DNA of 64,000 bases from Nitrospirota bacterium (GTDB lineage Bacteria > Nitrospirota > Nitrospiria > Nitrospirales > Nitrospiraceae), in NCBI GenBank assembly GCA_040757595.1, contig JBFLWP010000010.1, positions 62,001 through 126,000 of the forward strand. The letters run 5' to 3'. Under the pieces are notes generated by a model. That model had not been told where the DNA came from, ran no database searches, and saw only the letters and a list, made by a program, of their open reading frames with translations. The position numbers and the translations under genes are program-made. Positions 16,603 through 25,792 of this stretch are shown here, in pieces (position 1 is the stretch's first letter; every line of letters starts with the position of its first letter).

Positions 16603-17337
16603 ATGAAAGGCATCGTGCTGGCGGGCGGCCTCGGAACCCGCTTGTATCCGCTGACGAAGGTGACGAACAAGCACTTGCTCCCGGTCTACGACCGGCCCAT
16701 GATCTATTATCCGATTCAGACCCTGGTGAACGCCGGAATCCGCGAGATCCTGCTGGTCACCGGTGGGAACGGGGCCGGCGATTTCCTCAGGCTGCTGGGC
16801 AACGGGAGAGAGTTCGGTCTTCAGCACGTGGACTATACGTATCAGGAAGGCGAGGGCGGGATCGCCGATGCCCTCCGCTTGGCGGAGCATTTTGCAGATC
16901 GGGGGCCCATCTGCGTCGTCCTTGGGGATAACATTATCGAGCGCAATATCGTGCGTGCGGCCGAAGCGTTCAGGAATCAAAAGGCTGGCGCCAAGATCCT
17001 GCTCAAGGAAGTGAAAGATCCCCAGCGCTTCGGCGTGCCGGTGTTGGAGGGAAACCGCGTGGTCAAGATCGAGGAGAAGCCGGCCACGCCTCAATCCCCC
17101 TATGCGGTGACGGGAATCTACTTCTACGACGCCCGCGTGTTCGAGATCATCAAGACGTTGAAGCCGTCTGCCCGCGGGGAACTGGAGATCACGGACGTGA
17201 ACAACGCTTACATCGAGACCGGACAGCTCACCTGGGACGTGCTGGACGGGTGGTGGACGGACGCCGGCACGATCGAGTCGTTACTGCTGGCGAATCAGCT
17301 CGTTTCGCAGACCGGTGCCAACAAGATGGAGCCATGA
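16603..17337 (+). CDS. rmlA: Glucose-1-phosphate thymidylyltransferase (short form)
   Basis: A 244-residue sugar-nucleotidyltransferase that makes dTDP-glucose from dTTP and glucose-1-phosphate, first step of dTDP-deoxysugar synthesis. The N terminus MKGIVLAGGLGTRLYPLT has the G-x-GTRL-x-P signature; KHLLPVYDRPMIYYP, VVLGDN, and the VVKIEEKP lysine segment follow. It is shorter than the ~290-residue E. coli form but like the short RmlA of many bacteria and archaea. ATGA overlap with rmlB supports co-translation. Confidence 0.9.
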   Translation: MKGIVLAGGLGTRLYPLTKVTNKHLLPVYDRPMIYYPIQTLVNAGIREILLVTGGNGAGDFLRLLGNGREFGLQHVDYTYQEGEGGIADALRLAEHFADRGPICVVLGDNIIERNIVRAAEAFRNQKAGAKILLKEVKDPQRFGVPVLEGNRVVKIEEKPATPQSPYAVTGIYFYDARVFEIIKTLKPSARGELEITDVNNAYIETGQLTWDVLDGWWTDAGTIESLLLANQLVSQTGANKMEP

Positions 17338-18365
17338 TCGTGAAAGTCCTGGTGACAGGCGGCGCGGGGTTCATCGGCTCTCATCTGGTCCGGAGGCTCC
17401 TGGCCGAGCGGGAAACCCACGTGGTCAACGTTGATGCGCTCCGGTACTCCGGTAACTTGGAGAACCTGGCCAATGTCCAGAGCGATCCGCGGTACCTCTT
17501 CGTCCGCGCGGACATCTGCGACGCCAAGGCGATCGAAAAGATCTTCAAGGAACACCGGTTCGAAGCGGTCATCAATTGCGCCGCGGAAACCCACGTGGAC
17601 CGGTCCATCTTGGAGCCGGGCAGTTTCGCCAGGACCGACGTCGTCGGCACGGGAGTGCTGCTGGAGGAAGCGCGAAAAGCTGAGGTGACGCGATTTGTTC
17701 AAGTCAGCACGGATGAAGTCTATGGGAGCGTGGAATCCGGCTCCTCGGGAGAGGATGATCGGCTCGATCCGCGAAGCCCCTATTCGGCCAGCAAGGCCGG
17801 CGGAGATCTGCTGGTCCGAAGCTATTGGACGACGTATCGCTTCCCCGTTCTGATCACCCGCGGGAGCAATACCTACGGCCCGAACCAGTACCCGGAGAAA
17901 TTCATCCCTCTGTTCATCACGAACGCCATTGATGAGCAGCCTCTTCCGCTCTACGGAGACGGGCGATACCGGCGGGACTGGCTGTCGGTCTTCGACCATT
18001 GCGACGGGATTCTCCACGTCTTGCGGCACGGCGAGCCCGGCTGTATCTATAACATCGGGGGCGGGAACGAGCGCGAAAACATCGCCGTGGCCGAAGCGAT
18101 TCTGACGTGCCTGGGCAAGCCGCGGTCGCTGATCCGTCACGTCCAGGATCGTCCCGGGCACGATCGGCGCTATGCGGTAGATTGCGCCAAGCTGCGTGCA
18201 CTGGGATGGACTCCGAGGGTTCCATTCGAGGACGGGCTGCGGGCGACGGTGGACTGGTACAGGAAGAACCAGGAGTGGTGGAGGAAAATCAAATCGGGAG
18301 AGTTCCGGCGGTATTACGAGCGGCTGTATGGCCAACGGCTCAAGGCGGCGGAATGCGCATCCTGA
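17334..18365 (+). CDS. rmlB: dTDP-glucose 4,6-dehydratase
   Basis: A 343-residue extended SDR. VLVTGGAGFIGSHLVRRLL binds NAD. Further signatures are ETHVDRSI, the STDEVYGS active-site segment with adjacent Asp-Glu, SPYSASKAGGDLLV (YxxxK), and TRGSNTYGPNQYPEKFIPL. It converts dTDP-glucose to dTDP-4-keto-6-deoxyglucose. The ATG at 17334 overlaps the rmlA stop; the 3' end overlaps rmlD by 13 bp. Length is normal for the family. Confidence 0.95.
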   Translation: MIVKVLVTGGAGFIGSHLVRRLLAERETHVVNVDALRYSGNLENLANVQSDPRYLFVRADICDAKAIEKIFKEHRFEAVINCAAETHVDRSILEPGSFARTDVVGTGVLLEEARKAEVTRFVQVSTDEVYGSVESGSSGEDDRLDPRSPYSASKAGGDLLVRSYWTTYRFPVLITRGSNTYGPNQYPEKFIPLFITNAIDEQPLPLYGDGRYRRDWLSVFDHCDGILHVLRHGEPGCIYNIGGGNERENIAVAEAILTCLGKPRSLIRHVQDRPGHDRRYAVDCAKLRALGWTPRVPFEDGLRATVDWYRKNQEWWRKIKSGEFRRYYERLYGQRLKAAECAS

Positions 18366-19210
18366 TTACCGGAGCCGACGGGCAGCTCGGATGCGAACTG
18401 CAGCGGGTGCTGGCGGGACACCAGTTGGCGCTCGGCATCTGGCCGGAGTTCGATCTGCTTGAGGATGGAGTGGAGCGATGTATCCTCGACGCGAAGCCGG
18501 ACGTCGTCATCCATGCCGCGGCCTACACCGACGTCGAGCGGGCGGAGCGCGAGCCTGGTCTCGCCATGGCCGTCAATGGTGAAGGGACCGGACGGGTGGC
18601 CAGAGCGGTGGGCAAAGTCGGAGGGAGGCTGGTCTACGTTTCGACTGACTATGTCTTCGACGGCCGCAAGCGAGAACCGTACGTTGAGACGGACCAGCCC
18701 AATCCCATCAATGCCTACGGACGTTCCAAGCTCGAGGGTGAGCGGCAGGCGCTCGCCCATTGTTCCAACGTCGTCGTGGTACGGACTGCCTGGCTGTATG
18801 GGACCACCGGCAAGAATTTTGTCAAAACCATCATGCAGTTGGCCGAACATGAACCGGAGCTGCGCGTCGTAGCGGATCAGCGGGGCTCCCCCACGCACGC
18901 AGGCGACCTGGCCCAAGCCGTCGCCTGTCTATTGGCAACGGACATCCGCGGGGTCACCCATGCGACCGGCTCCGGTGACTGTACGTGGCACGAGTTCGCC
19001 ACCGCAATCATTTCCTTGATGGGTTCTTCAGTGCCTGTGAAGCCCATCACAACAGCGGAGGCGAAGCGCGAGGCAGTTCGGCCGCCCTATACCGTATTGG
19101 CCAACCGGGTCTTGGCAAAGGCCGGAATTACGCTCCCTCACTGGCGGGACGCCTTGACGAGGTTCATGGCTGAATTTCGGGCAGGCGCGGCGAAAGGAGA
19201 ACGAGGGTGA
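18353..19210 (+). CDS. rmlD: dTDP-4-dehydrorhamnose reductase
   Basis: A 285-residue SDR: MRILITGADGQLGCELQRVL at the N terminus, HAAAYTDVERAE, VYVSTDYVFDG, PINAYGRSKLEGE (YxxxK) and RTAWLYG, all RmlD hallmarks. It reduces dTDP-4-keto-L-rhamnose to dTDP-L-rhamnose. It overlaps rmlB at the 5' end and gmd at the 3' end. The 3,5-epimerase normally acting before it has no stand-alone gene here; the cupin domain at about 9146-9589 is the nearest candidate. Confidence 0.93.
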   Translation: MRILITGADGQLGCELQRVLAGHQLALGIWPEFDLLEDGVERCILDAKPDVVIHAAAYTDVERAEREPGLAMAVNGEGTGRVARAVGKVGGRLVYVSTDYVFDGRKREPYVETDQPNPINAYGRSKLEGERQALAHCSNVVVVRTAWLYGTTGKNFVKTIMQLAEHEPELRVVADQRGSPTHAGDLAQAVACLLATDIRGVTHATGSGDCTWHEFATAIISLMGSSVPVKPITTAEAKREAVRPPYTVLANRVLAKAGITLPHWRDALTRFMAEFRAGAAKGERG

Positions 19211-20193
19211 AGCGGGCGCTCATCACCGGCATTACCGGGCAGGACGGCTCCTATCTGGCCGAGCTCTTGCTGGACAAAGGATACGAGGTCCATGGAATCG
19301 TCCGGCGGGTGGCGATCGAGGACCCGGAGCACCGCCTCTGGCGCATTCTGCACCTGAAAGATCGCATCCATCTGCACGCCGCTTCGCTCGAAAGCCTTCC
19401 GAGCATCTATAGGGTATTCCAGACGGTGAAGCCGGACGAGTGCTACCACCTAGCAGCCCAGAGTTTTGTGACCTATTCGTTTGAGGATGAGTTTTCCACG
19501 CTCAATGCCAACGTCAACGGCACGCACTACGTGCTGGCTGCTCTGCGCGACTGTACGCCCGGTTGTCGGTTCTACTTCGCGGCATCGAGTGAGATGTTCG
19601 GCAAGGTTGCGCAAGTCCCTCAGAACGAGCAGACTCCATTTCATCCACGTTCCGCCTACGGCATTTCGAAAGTGGCTGGCTTCCACCTGACCAGAAACTA
19701 CCGCGAGGCCTATGGTATCAAAGCCGCCTGCGGCATTCTTTACAACCACGAGTCACCACGCCGGGGCTTCGAGTTCGTAACCAGGAAAATCTCCTCTCAG
19801 GCAGCGAAGATCAAGCTGGGGCTGGCCAAGGAAGTGCGGCTGGGGAACCTGGAGGCTCGCCGAGACTGGGGACATGCGCGTGAGTATGTCCGGGCGATGT
19901 GGCTGATGCTGCAACAGGATGAGCCGGAGGATTATGTCATTGCGACGGGCGAAGAACACTCCGTTCGCGAGTTCGCCGACGCGGCTTTTTCGCATGTAGG
20001 CCTCGACTACCGCCGGTATGTGGCTGTGGATCCGCAGCTCTTCCGACCCGCTGAAGTGGAGTCCCTCTTGGGCGATGCAACCAAAGCTAAGCGCGGACTC
20101 GGTTGGTCTCATGCGGTGTCCTTCAAGGACTTGGTGCGGGAGATGGTCGAATCCGACTTGAAAACGCTCACCGATGCCCGGTTTGGACGGTAG
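19207..20193 (+). CDS. gmd: GDP-mannose 4,6-dehydratase
   Basis: A 328-residue SDR with GTG start overlapping the rmlD stop. GITGQDGSYLAELLLDKGYE is the Gmd-type NAD site; AASSEMFGK, HPRSAYGISKVAG (YxxxK), ILYNHESPRRG and RDWGHAREYVRAMW are all Gmd signatures. It produces GDP-4-keto-6-deoxymannose, precursor of GDP-fucose, GDP-rhamnose or GDP-perosamine. No reductase or aminotransferase partner is adjacent, so the end product is not known. manC and manB downstream supply GDP-mannose. Confidence 0.92.
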   Translation: MKRALITGITGQDGSYLAELLLDKGYEVHGIVRRVAIEDPEHRLWRILHLKDRIHLHAASLESLPSIYRVFQTVKPDECYHLAAQSFVTYSFEDEFSTLNANVNGTHYVLAALRDCTPGCRFYFAASSEMFGKVAQVPQNEQTPFHPRSAYGISKVAGFHLTRNYREAYGIKAACGILYNHESPRRGFEFVTRKISSQAAKIKLGLAKEVRLGNLEARRDWGHAREYVRAMWLMLQQDEPEDYVIATGEEHSVREFADAAFSHVGLDYRRYVAVDPQLFRPAEVESLLGDATKAKRGLGWSHAVSFKDLVREMVESDLKTLTDARFGR

Positions 20194-20287
20194 GGGATGG
20201 GCTTGGCGCTCACTTTCAACTTGCACTCCCATTTTTTGGTGTTGTGCAATGTTTCCTTAATCACACCGTAGCGAGAGAGAGTCAATA

Positions 20288-20833
20288 ATGCCGCGTTCAC
20301 AACCCGCCCGACGGGCCCACGCCGATCTTCGGACCCTGAGGCAAGTGCGCCTAGTGGCTATGGATGTGGACGGTGTGCTGACCGATGCCGGGATGTACTA
20401 TTCGGAGTCGGGGGACGAGTGGAAGAAATTCAACACCCGGGACGGTATGGGGATCAAGCTCCTGCAACGAGCCGGCCTGCTCACCGCGCTGATCACCCAG
20501 GAACAAACGAAGCTCGTCGCCAGGCGTGCGGAGAAACTGGCCATTCCGGAAGTGCGTCAGGGGGTAACCGACAAGCTGGCGGAGCTAAGGGCGTTGGCGG
20601 CCCGGTATGGGATGGATCTCCAGGAGGTCGCGTACATCGGCGACGACGTGAACGATTTGGAAGCGCTCCAAGCCGCGGGATTTTCGGCCGCGCCTGCCGA
20701 TGCGGTGCCGCCGATCCGCAAAGTGGTCAGGTACGTGTGCAAGAGCAGAAGTGGCGAGGGGGCGGTCCGTGAAGTGGCCGATTTGATCCTCGAAGCCCAG
20801 GCCTCGGGGCAGGGGGCTCGGGGCAAGAGGTAG
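20288..20833 (+). CDS. KdsC-like HAD phosphatase (3-deoxy-D-manno-octulosonate 8-phosphate phosphatase family)
   Basis: A 181-residue C0-type HAD hydrolase lacking a cap domain. Motif I is MDVDGVLTD, FNTRDGMGI follows, and motif IV is YIGDDVNDLEAL. KdsC dephosphorylates KDO-8-phosphate for LPS; related enzymes act on nonulosonate or mannoheptose phosphates. The last ~10 residues are encoded by the left arm of the inverted repeat at 20801-20911 and are probably not functional. The 94-bp gap before the gene has no strong promoter. Confidence 0.85.
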   Translation: MPRSQPARRAHADLRTLRQVRLVAMDVDGVLTDAGMYYSESGDEWKKFNTRDGMGIKLLQRAGLLTALITQEQTKLVARRAEKLAIPEVRQGVTDKLAELRALAARYGMDLQEVAYIGDDVNDLEALQAAGFSAAPADAVPPIRKVVRYVCKSRSGEGAVREVADLILEAQASGQGARGKR

Positions 20834-20911
20834 GAGACCTCGGTTGAATCTGGTGAGACGAAGAAAGGAACCGGTTGGTCACCACGCGCCCCGCGCCTCG
20901 GGCCTCTCGCC
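20801..20911. repeat. Gene-boundary inverted repeat, CTCGGGGCA-type units
   Basis: The left arm (20801-20831) encodes the C terminus of the KdsC-like protein with GCCTCGGGGCAGGGGGCTCG units. The right arm (20884-20911), CGCGCCCCGCGCCTCGGGCC and on, lies inside the N-terminal codons of manC. Confidence 0.7.
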
Positions 20912-22382
20912 GCATCTCTACGCGGTCATTCTCGCCGGTGGGAGCGGGACGCGCTTCTGGCCGCTGAGTCGCCAGCTCTACCCCAAGCAATTGCTGCGGA
21001 TCATGGGGGAGGAGACCCTCATCCAGCAAACCGTGCGCCGGGTGCTTCGCTGCGTTCCAGCCGATCGGGTGTTGATCTCCACCACCCCCACCCAGGCCGA
21101 CTCGATCCGGTTCCAGCTGAGCGAGTGGAAGGAGGAGCTGCAGCAGAACTTGGTCATCGAGCCGGAGGCCAGAAACACCGCTCCGGCAATCGCTCTGGCG
21201 GCGACGGAGCTGCTCCAGCGAGATCCGGACGCGGTCATGCTGGTGCTCCCGGCCGACCACATCATTCACGGGGATAGGAAGTTTCAAGCAGCCGTGGCGC
21301 TTGCGTTGAAGCTTGCAGGGCAGGAGCGGCTGGTCACATTTGGTGTCAGGCCGATCAGGCCGGAGACCGGGTACGGCTACATCCAGCCGAACCGGCGTCT
21401 TTGTCTCGGGCGCCGGCGGGGCTTGAGCGGCTATGCGGTCGCCCGGTTTGTCGAGAAGCCGGACTCGTCCCAGGCCGAACGATATTTCAAGTCAGGGAGC
21501 TATTACTGGAACAGCGGCATCTTCGTCTGGCGGGCTGCCACCATTCTGGAAGAAGTGAAGCGTCACCAACCGGCCCTGGCTCGGACGATGCGGAAGGTCG
21601 GGGCGCTCTTGAAGACTGGGAACGGTTCTTCCTCCCTGTCCCGCGTGTATCATGGGCTGGATGCGGTGTCGATCGATCATGGGGTCATGGAGCAGTCCTC
21701 CCGTGCAGCCGTGATCCCGGTTGACTTCCTCTGGTCCGATGTCGGCAACTGGAGCAGCCTGGAGGAGGTTGCGCCGCACGATGAAGTGGGTAATGTGGTC
21801 AGCGGCAACGTGGTGGACCTAGAAAGCCGGAGATCGATCCTCTATGCCGACCGCCGCCTGGTGGCCACGATCGGCCTTTCAGACATGGTCGTGGTGGACA
21901 CGCCGGACGCCACGCTCGTCTGCCCGAAGGTCCGCGCGCAGGATGTGAAGAAGATCGTCGAGATTCTCAAGAAGCGCGGTGCGCCGGAGCATCTGGAGCA
22001 CCGAACCGTGTTCAGGCCCTGGGGGACCTACACCGTGTTGGAAGAAGGACCTGGGTACAAGGTAAAGCGAGTGACAGTGAATCCCGGCGGACGACTCTCC
22101 TTGCAACTCCATCACCGGCGGAGCGAACATTGGGTGGTCATCGCCGGGACGGCACGGGTGACGTGCGGGAGGCGGGTCTTCGATCTCCGGATCGGCCAGA
22201 GCACCGGGATTCCCAAGGAAACCCCGCACCGTCTGGAAAACCCCGGCACCGAGCCTCTCCATATCATCGAGGTCCAGAACGGTCCCTATCTCGGGGAGGA
22301 CGACATCGTGCGGTTTCAGGATGACTACGGGCGAAGCGCAGCTTCGCCAGGCGCGAGGTCCGAGGCGCGAGGCAAGAGGTAA
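20844..22382 (+). CDS. manC: Mannose-1-phosphate guanylyltransferase / mannose-6-phosphate isomerase
   Basis: A 512-residue type II PMI-GMP. Residues ~27-330 are the nucleotidyltransferase (VILAGGSGTRFWPLSRQLYP, FVEKPD, YYWNSGIFVWRA). Residues ~385-490 are the isomerase cupin (RPWGTYTVLEEGPGYKVKRV, then the LSLQLHHRRSEHW metal site). It interconverts fructose-6-P/mannose-6-P and forms GDP-mannose. TTG 20844 has AGGAG seven bases upstream. Residues ~13-22 and the last ~14 residues are encoded by repeat arms, so both ends look repeat-modified. Confidence 0.93.
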   Translation: MNLVRRRKEPVGHHAPRASGLSPHLYAVILAGGSGTRFWPLSRQLYPKQLLRIMGEETLIQQTVRRVLRCVPADRVLISTTPTQADSIRFQLSEWKEELQQNLVIEPEARNTAPAIALAATELLQRDPDAVMLVLPADHIIHGDRKFQAAVALALKLAGQERLVTFGVRPIRPETGYGYIQPNRRLCLGRRRGLSGYAVARFVEKPDSSQAERYFKSGSYYWNSGIFVWRAATILEEVKRHQPALARTMRKVGALLKTGNGSSSLSRVYHGLDAVSIDHGVMEQSSRAAVIPVDFLWSDVGNWSSLEEVAPHDEVGNVVSGNVVDLESRRSILYADRRLVATIGLSDMVVVDTPDATLVCPKVRAQDVKKIVEILKKRGAPEHLEHRTVFRPWGTYTVLEEGPGYKVKRVTVNPGGRLSLQLHHRRSEHWVVIAGTARVTCGRRVFDLRIGQSTGIPKETPHRLENPGTEPLHIIEVQNGPYLGEDDIVRFQDDYGRSAASPGARSEARGKR

Positions 22383-22448
22383 GGAAATATGAAAGAATCG
22401 GTCGTACGAGGAGTTCACCCCTCGCCCCTTGCCCCGTGCCTCTCGCCA
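22331..22448. repeat. Gene-boundary inverted repeat, GGCGCGAGG-type units plus small hairpin
   Basis: A perfect 7-bp stem GCGAAGC/GCTTCGC (22331-22347) precedes an arm of GGCGCGAGGTCCGAGGCGCG units (to 22380). The complementary CCTCGCCCCTTGCCCCG arm ends near 22448. It spans the 3' end of manC and the leader of manB. Confidence 0.7.
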
Positions 22449-22464
22449 GAGATTGGTGAGTGAA

Positions 22465-23865
22465 ATGGCGCTTTTTCGCGAATATGACATACGCGGCATC
22501 GTCGGCCAGGAGTTGACCGAGGACATCGCCGAACGGATCGGGCTGGCCTTCGCAACCATGGCGGGCGAACAGGGCGTCAAGACCGTCAGCCTGGGACGGG
22601 ACGGTCGGGCCAGCTCGCCGGCCCTTCGGGACAGACTCGTCAAAGGGCTGACCGCCGGGGGCCTGCACGTGCTGGATATCGGGGTCTGTCCGACGCCCGT
22701 GTTGTATTTTTCCCTGTTCCAACTGCCGGTGGACGGCGGGGTCATGATCACGGGCAGCCACAATGCGTCCGAGTACAACGGCTTCAAGCTCTGCATCGGC
22801 AAGGAGGCCCTGCACGGAGAAGAGATCCAGCAGTTGCGGCGGGTCGTGGAAGCCGGGCGGTTCTCCAGCGGGGCCGGCACGGTCTCGATCCGCCCGCTCA
22901 TTCCGGACTACCTGGCCTATTTGAAGAAGAGCTTCGCTTCAGTCAAGGCCGACCGACTGCACGTCGTGATCGACTGCGGAAACGGAGCGGCCGCTCTGGT
23001 CGCCAAGGAGGCGATGGAGCAGCTGGGCTGCCGCGTGACCGGGCTCTACTGCACCCTCGATGGCCGGTTTCCGAACCATCACCCGGACCCCACGGTCGTC
23101 AACAACCTGCTAGACCTCATTGCCACCGTGAAGCGAACCGGGGCGGACGTCGGCATCGGCTACGACGGGGACGGAGACCGCATCGGCGCGGTGGATGAGA
23201 AGGGCAACATCCTCTGGGGGGACCGTCTGATGGTGATCTACTCCCGGGATATTCTGGCGTCCCGACCGGGAAGCACGATCATCTCGGAGGTGAAGGCCTC
23301 GCAAAGCCTGTACGATGACATCCAACGGCACGGGGGCCGGCCGATCATGTGGAAGACGGGGCATTCCCTCATCAAGGCCAAGCTCAAGGCCGAGACCGCG
23401 GTGCTGGCCGGTGAGATGTCCGGGCACATGTTTTTTGCGGATCGGTACTTCGGCTACGACGACGCCATCTATGCCTCTTGCCGTCTGGTTGAGATTCTGG
23501 CAAAGGCCAACAGGCCGCTCTCTTCGCTCGTGGCCGACCTGCCCGCCACGTCCGTCACTCCCGAGATTCGCGTGGACTGTCCCGACCACCTCAAGTTCGA
23601 CCTGGTCAAGCTGGTCCAGGCTCGTCTGCTGGAATATGCGAAGTCCGGAGGCGCGCCTCCTGGGCCGGAGTTGGCCATTCGCGACGTGGTCACGATCGAC
23701 GGCATCCGGGCGATCTTCCAGGACGGCTGGGGCTTGATCCGGGCTTCCAACACCCAGCCGGCCCTCGTGCTGCGGTTCGAAGCCACGTCGCCCGAGCGTT
23801 TGGTCGCGATCCGGGGCTTGATCGAGTCGGAATTGGACCGGGCCCGGCGCCAATTGGGCGCCTGA
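22465..23865 (+). CDS. manB: Phosphomannomutase/phosphoglucomutase
   Basis: A 466-residue alpha-D-phosphohexomutase. The phosphoserine loop is TGSHNASEYNGFK, the metal loop DGDGDR, the sugar-recognition loop GEMSGHMFF and the phosphate-binding loop RASNTQP, all in the usual order. It interconverts mannose-6-P and mannose-1-P (and perhaps glucose phosphates), feeding ManC and Gmd. Start ATG 22465 (MALFREYDIRGIVG) is chosen over an in-frame start inside the repeat. Confidence 0.94.
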   Translation: MALFREYDIRGIVGQELTEDIAERIGLAFATMAGEQGVKTVSLGRDGRASSPALRDRLVKGLTAGGLHVLDIGVCPTPVLYFSLFQLPVDGGVMITGSHNASEYNGFKLCIGKEALHGEEIQQLRRVVEAGRFSSGAGTVSIRPLIPDYLAYLKKSFASVKADRLHVVIDCGNGAAALVAKEAMEQLGCRVTGLYCTLDGRFPNHHPDPTVVNNLLDLIATVKRTGADVGIGYDGDGDRIGAVDEKGNILWGDRLMVIYSRDILASRPGSTIISEVKASQSLYDDIQRHGGRPIMWKTGHSLIKAKLKAETAVLAGEMSGHMFFADRYFGYDDAIYASCRLVEILAKANRPLSSLVADLPATSVTPEIRVDCPDHLKFDLVKLVQARLLEYAKSGGAPPGPELAIRDVVTIDGIRAIFQDGWGLIRASNTQPALVLRFEATSPERLVAIRGLIESELDRARRQLGA

Positions 23866-23867
23866 GC

Positions 23868-24662
23868 GTGCCGGGCCGTCTTGCCTTCTTCGGCTTTTGC
23901 GTCGGCAGCCTCCTCGCTTGCCTGCTCGGACCATTTGCCCACGCCCAGTCCTCATCGGCTCCCTCCATCTCGACCGACCGGCCCTTCGCGCCCGGCGAGC
24001 GGTTCGTCTATACGATCGACTGGTTCGCCATTCGGGCCGGGAACGCCGTGCTGGAGCTGGCGGAGTCGCCGCCCCTCAACGGTCGCCCGGTCTTCCGCAT
24101 CCTGACGGCAGCCACGTCGAGCCCTCTGATCTCGAAGTTCTACCCGGTGGACAATCGCGTGGAGTCCCTCGTGGACATGGACACGCTGCTCCCCGAGCGG
24201 ATGGTCTTCCGGAGGAGAGAGGGCAGGCGCAAGAACGACTTTGACGTGACCTTCCACCGGGCCGAGGGGACCGTGACCTCGATCAAGGACGGAGCGGCCG
24301 ACACGCTGCCGGTCCCGCTGGGCATCCACGATGCGATCTCCTGCCTCTATTACGTCCGCAGCCAGCCCTCGCTGGTACCGGGGTCCTCCATCCTGCTCCA
24401 CGTCCACCACGACAAGAAAAACTACAAGCTGGAAGTGCAGGTCGAGGGAATCGAGACGGTGACAGGGCCGTGGGGGACCGTGGAGACGGTCCGGGTGCTG
24501 GCCATCATGCCGTTTCAGGGCATCTTCCTGAACGAGGGGAACATCCGGGTCTGGCTGACCAACGACACGCGGCGGGTGCCGGTCATGATGAAGGCCAAGG
24601 TGATCATCGGGTCCGTCGTGGCCAAGCTGGCCGAGGGGTTCCGGGTCCCGCCTGCGCCCTGA
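23868..24662 (+). CDS. Exported DUF3108 protein
   Basis: A 264-residue protein with a Sec signal peptide (hydrophobic residues 5-22, cleavage after AHA at about 26). The mature part begins with PFAPGERFVYTIDWFAIRAG and contains SKFYPVDNRVESLVD and KVIIGSVVAKL, the pattern I associate with DUF3108, a beta-rich periplasmic domain of unknown function. GTG start three bases after manB. It probably closes the polysaccharide operon. Confidence 0.75.
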   Translation: MPGRLAFFGFCVGSLLACLLGPFAHAQSSSAPSISTDRPFAPGERFVYTIDWFAIRAGNAVLELAESPPLNGRPVFRILTAATSSPLISKFYPVDNRVESLVDMDTLLPERMVFRRREGRRKNDFDVTFHRAEGTVTSIKDGAADTLPVPLGIHDAISCLYYVRSQPSLVPGSSILLHVHHDKKNYKLEVQVEGIETVTGPWGTVETVRVLAIMPFQGIFLNEGNIRVWLTNDTRRVPVMMKAKVIIGSVVAKLAEGFRVPPAP

Positions 24663-24682
24663 TCCCCCGAAGCAGAGAGTCG

Positions 24683-24711
24683 TTGCCCGCCCCTCGCGAA
24701 ACCGATATAAT
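24683..24711 (+). promoter_or_regulatory. Sigma-70-type promoter for fbp
   Basis: TTGCCC (24683-24688), a 17-bp spacer, and a consensus TATAAT (24706-24711). It lies 44 bp upstream of the fbp start codon, with no other gene between. Confidence 0.7.
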
Positions 24712-24754
24712 TTCGCTGCCCCGGCACGGGGCTTCACCAGGCGGGAGGAGTCCA

Positions 24755-25765
24755 GTGAGGCCGTTTCCCACTACGCTGACGCGACATATCCTGCAGCACC
24801 AGGCGGCCCATCCCGGGGCCACCGGGGAGTTTTCTGCGCTCATGGCTCAAGTCGGCCTGGTCGGGAAGATGATCGCGTCCGATCTGCGCCGGGCCGGCCT
24901 CATTCACATCCTGGGTACGACCGGCCAGACGAACGTCCAGGGAGAGGTCGTCAAGAAGCTGGACGAAATCGCCAACGAGACGTTCGTCAAGGTCTTCCAA
25001 TACAGCGGGCTGGTCTGCGCCCTGGCGTCGGAGGAAATGGAAAAGCCCGTCCGGCTGCCGGAGAACTGGCCGCACGGCAAGTACATGCTCCTGTTCGATC
25101 CGCTCGACGGCTCGTCCAACACCGACGTCAACATGCCTTTGGGCAGCATCTTCTCCGTCCTGCGGTATGACGGGGGACCCGAGCTGCCGGCGGACTCGGA
25201 GCTGGTCAGGCAGGGGACCGAGCAGGTGGCCGCCGGCTACCTCATGTTCGGCTCGAGCACGATGCTGGTCTATACGGCGGGGCACGGGGTGCACGGCTTT
25301 ACGCTGGATCCGGGGGTGGGGGAGTACCTGCTCTCCCACGAGGACGTCAAGATCCCCAGAAAGGGGAAGGTTTACGCGGCCAACGAGGGCAACTATCACA
25401 AGTGGCCGGTCGGGACCCGCCGGTATTTCGACTATCTCAAGGCCCAGGACAAGGGAACGGGGCGGCCGTACAGCGGGCGCTATTCCGGCTGCCTGGTTGC
25501 GGACGTTCACCGCATGCTGCTCGGGGGAGGGATCTATCTCTATCCCGGCGAGACGGACAAGCCGGAAGGGAAGCTGCGGCTTTTGTATGAAGCGAGCCCG
25601 CTCGCCCTGGTGGTCGAGCAGGCCGGCGGGAGGGCCAGCACGGGGATGCAGCCGGTCCTGCAGGTCAAGCCGACTGCGCTGCACCAGCGGGTCCCGCTCG
25701 TGATCGGCAGCTCGGAAGACGTCCAGGTGGCGGAGGACTTCATACAGGAACGGCGGACATCGTAA
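24755..25765 (+). CDS. fbp: Class I fructose-1,6-bisphosphatase
   Basis: A 336-residue enzyme hydrolysing fructose-1,6-bisphosphate to fructose-6-phosphate (gluconeogenesis). Seen: SALMAQVGLVGKMIASDLRR, the metal site segment LFDPLDGSSNTDVN, GTGRPYSGRYSGCLVADVHR, and LRLLYEASPLALVVEQAGG. GTG 24755 follows GGGAGGAG; the longer open frame upstream overlaps the DUF3108 gene in another frame and is not credible. It has its own strong promoter and pairs with the downstream aldolase. Confidence 0.95.
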   Translation: MRPFPTTLTRHILQHQAAHPGATGEFSALMAQVGLVGKMIASDLRRAGLIHILGTTGQTNVQGEVVKKLDEIANETFVKVFQYSGLVCALASEEMEKPVRLPENWPHGKYMLLFDPLDGSSNTDVNMPLGSIFSVLRYDGGPELPADSELVRQGTEQVAAGYLMFGSSTMLVYTAGHGVHGFTLDPGVGEYLLSHEDVKIPRKGKVYAANEGNYHKWPVGTRRYFDYLKAQDKGTGRPYSGRYSGCLVADVHRMLLGGGIYLYPGETDKPEGKLRLLYEASPLALVVEQAGGRASTGMQPVLQVKPTALHQRVPLVIGSSEDVQVAEDFIQERRTS

Positions 25766-25792
25766 GGGGTCGTGACGGACGGGAGGTTGATG

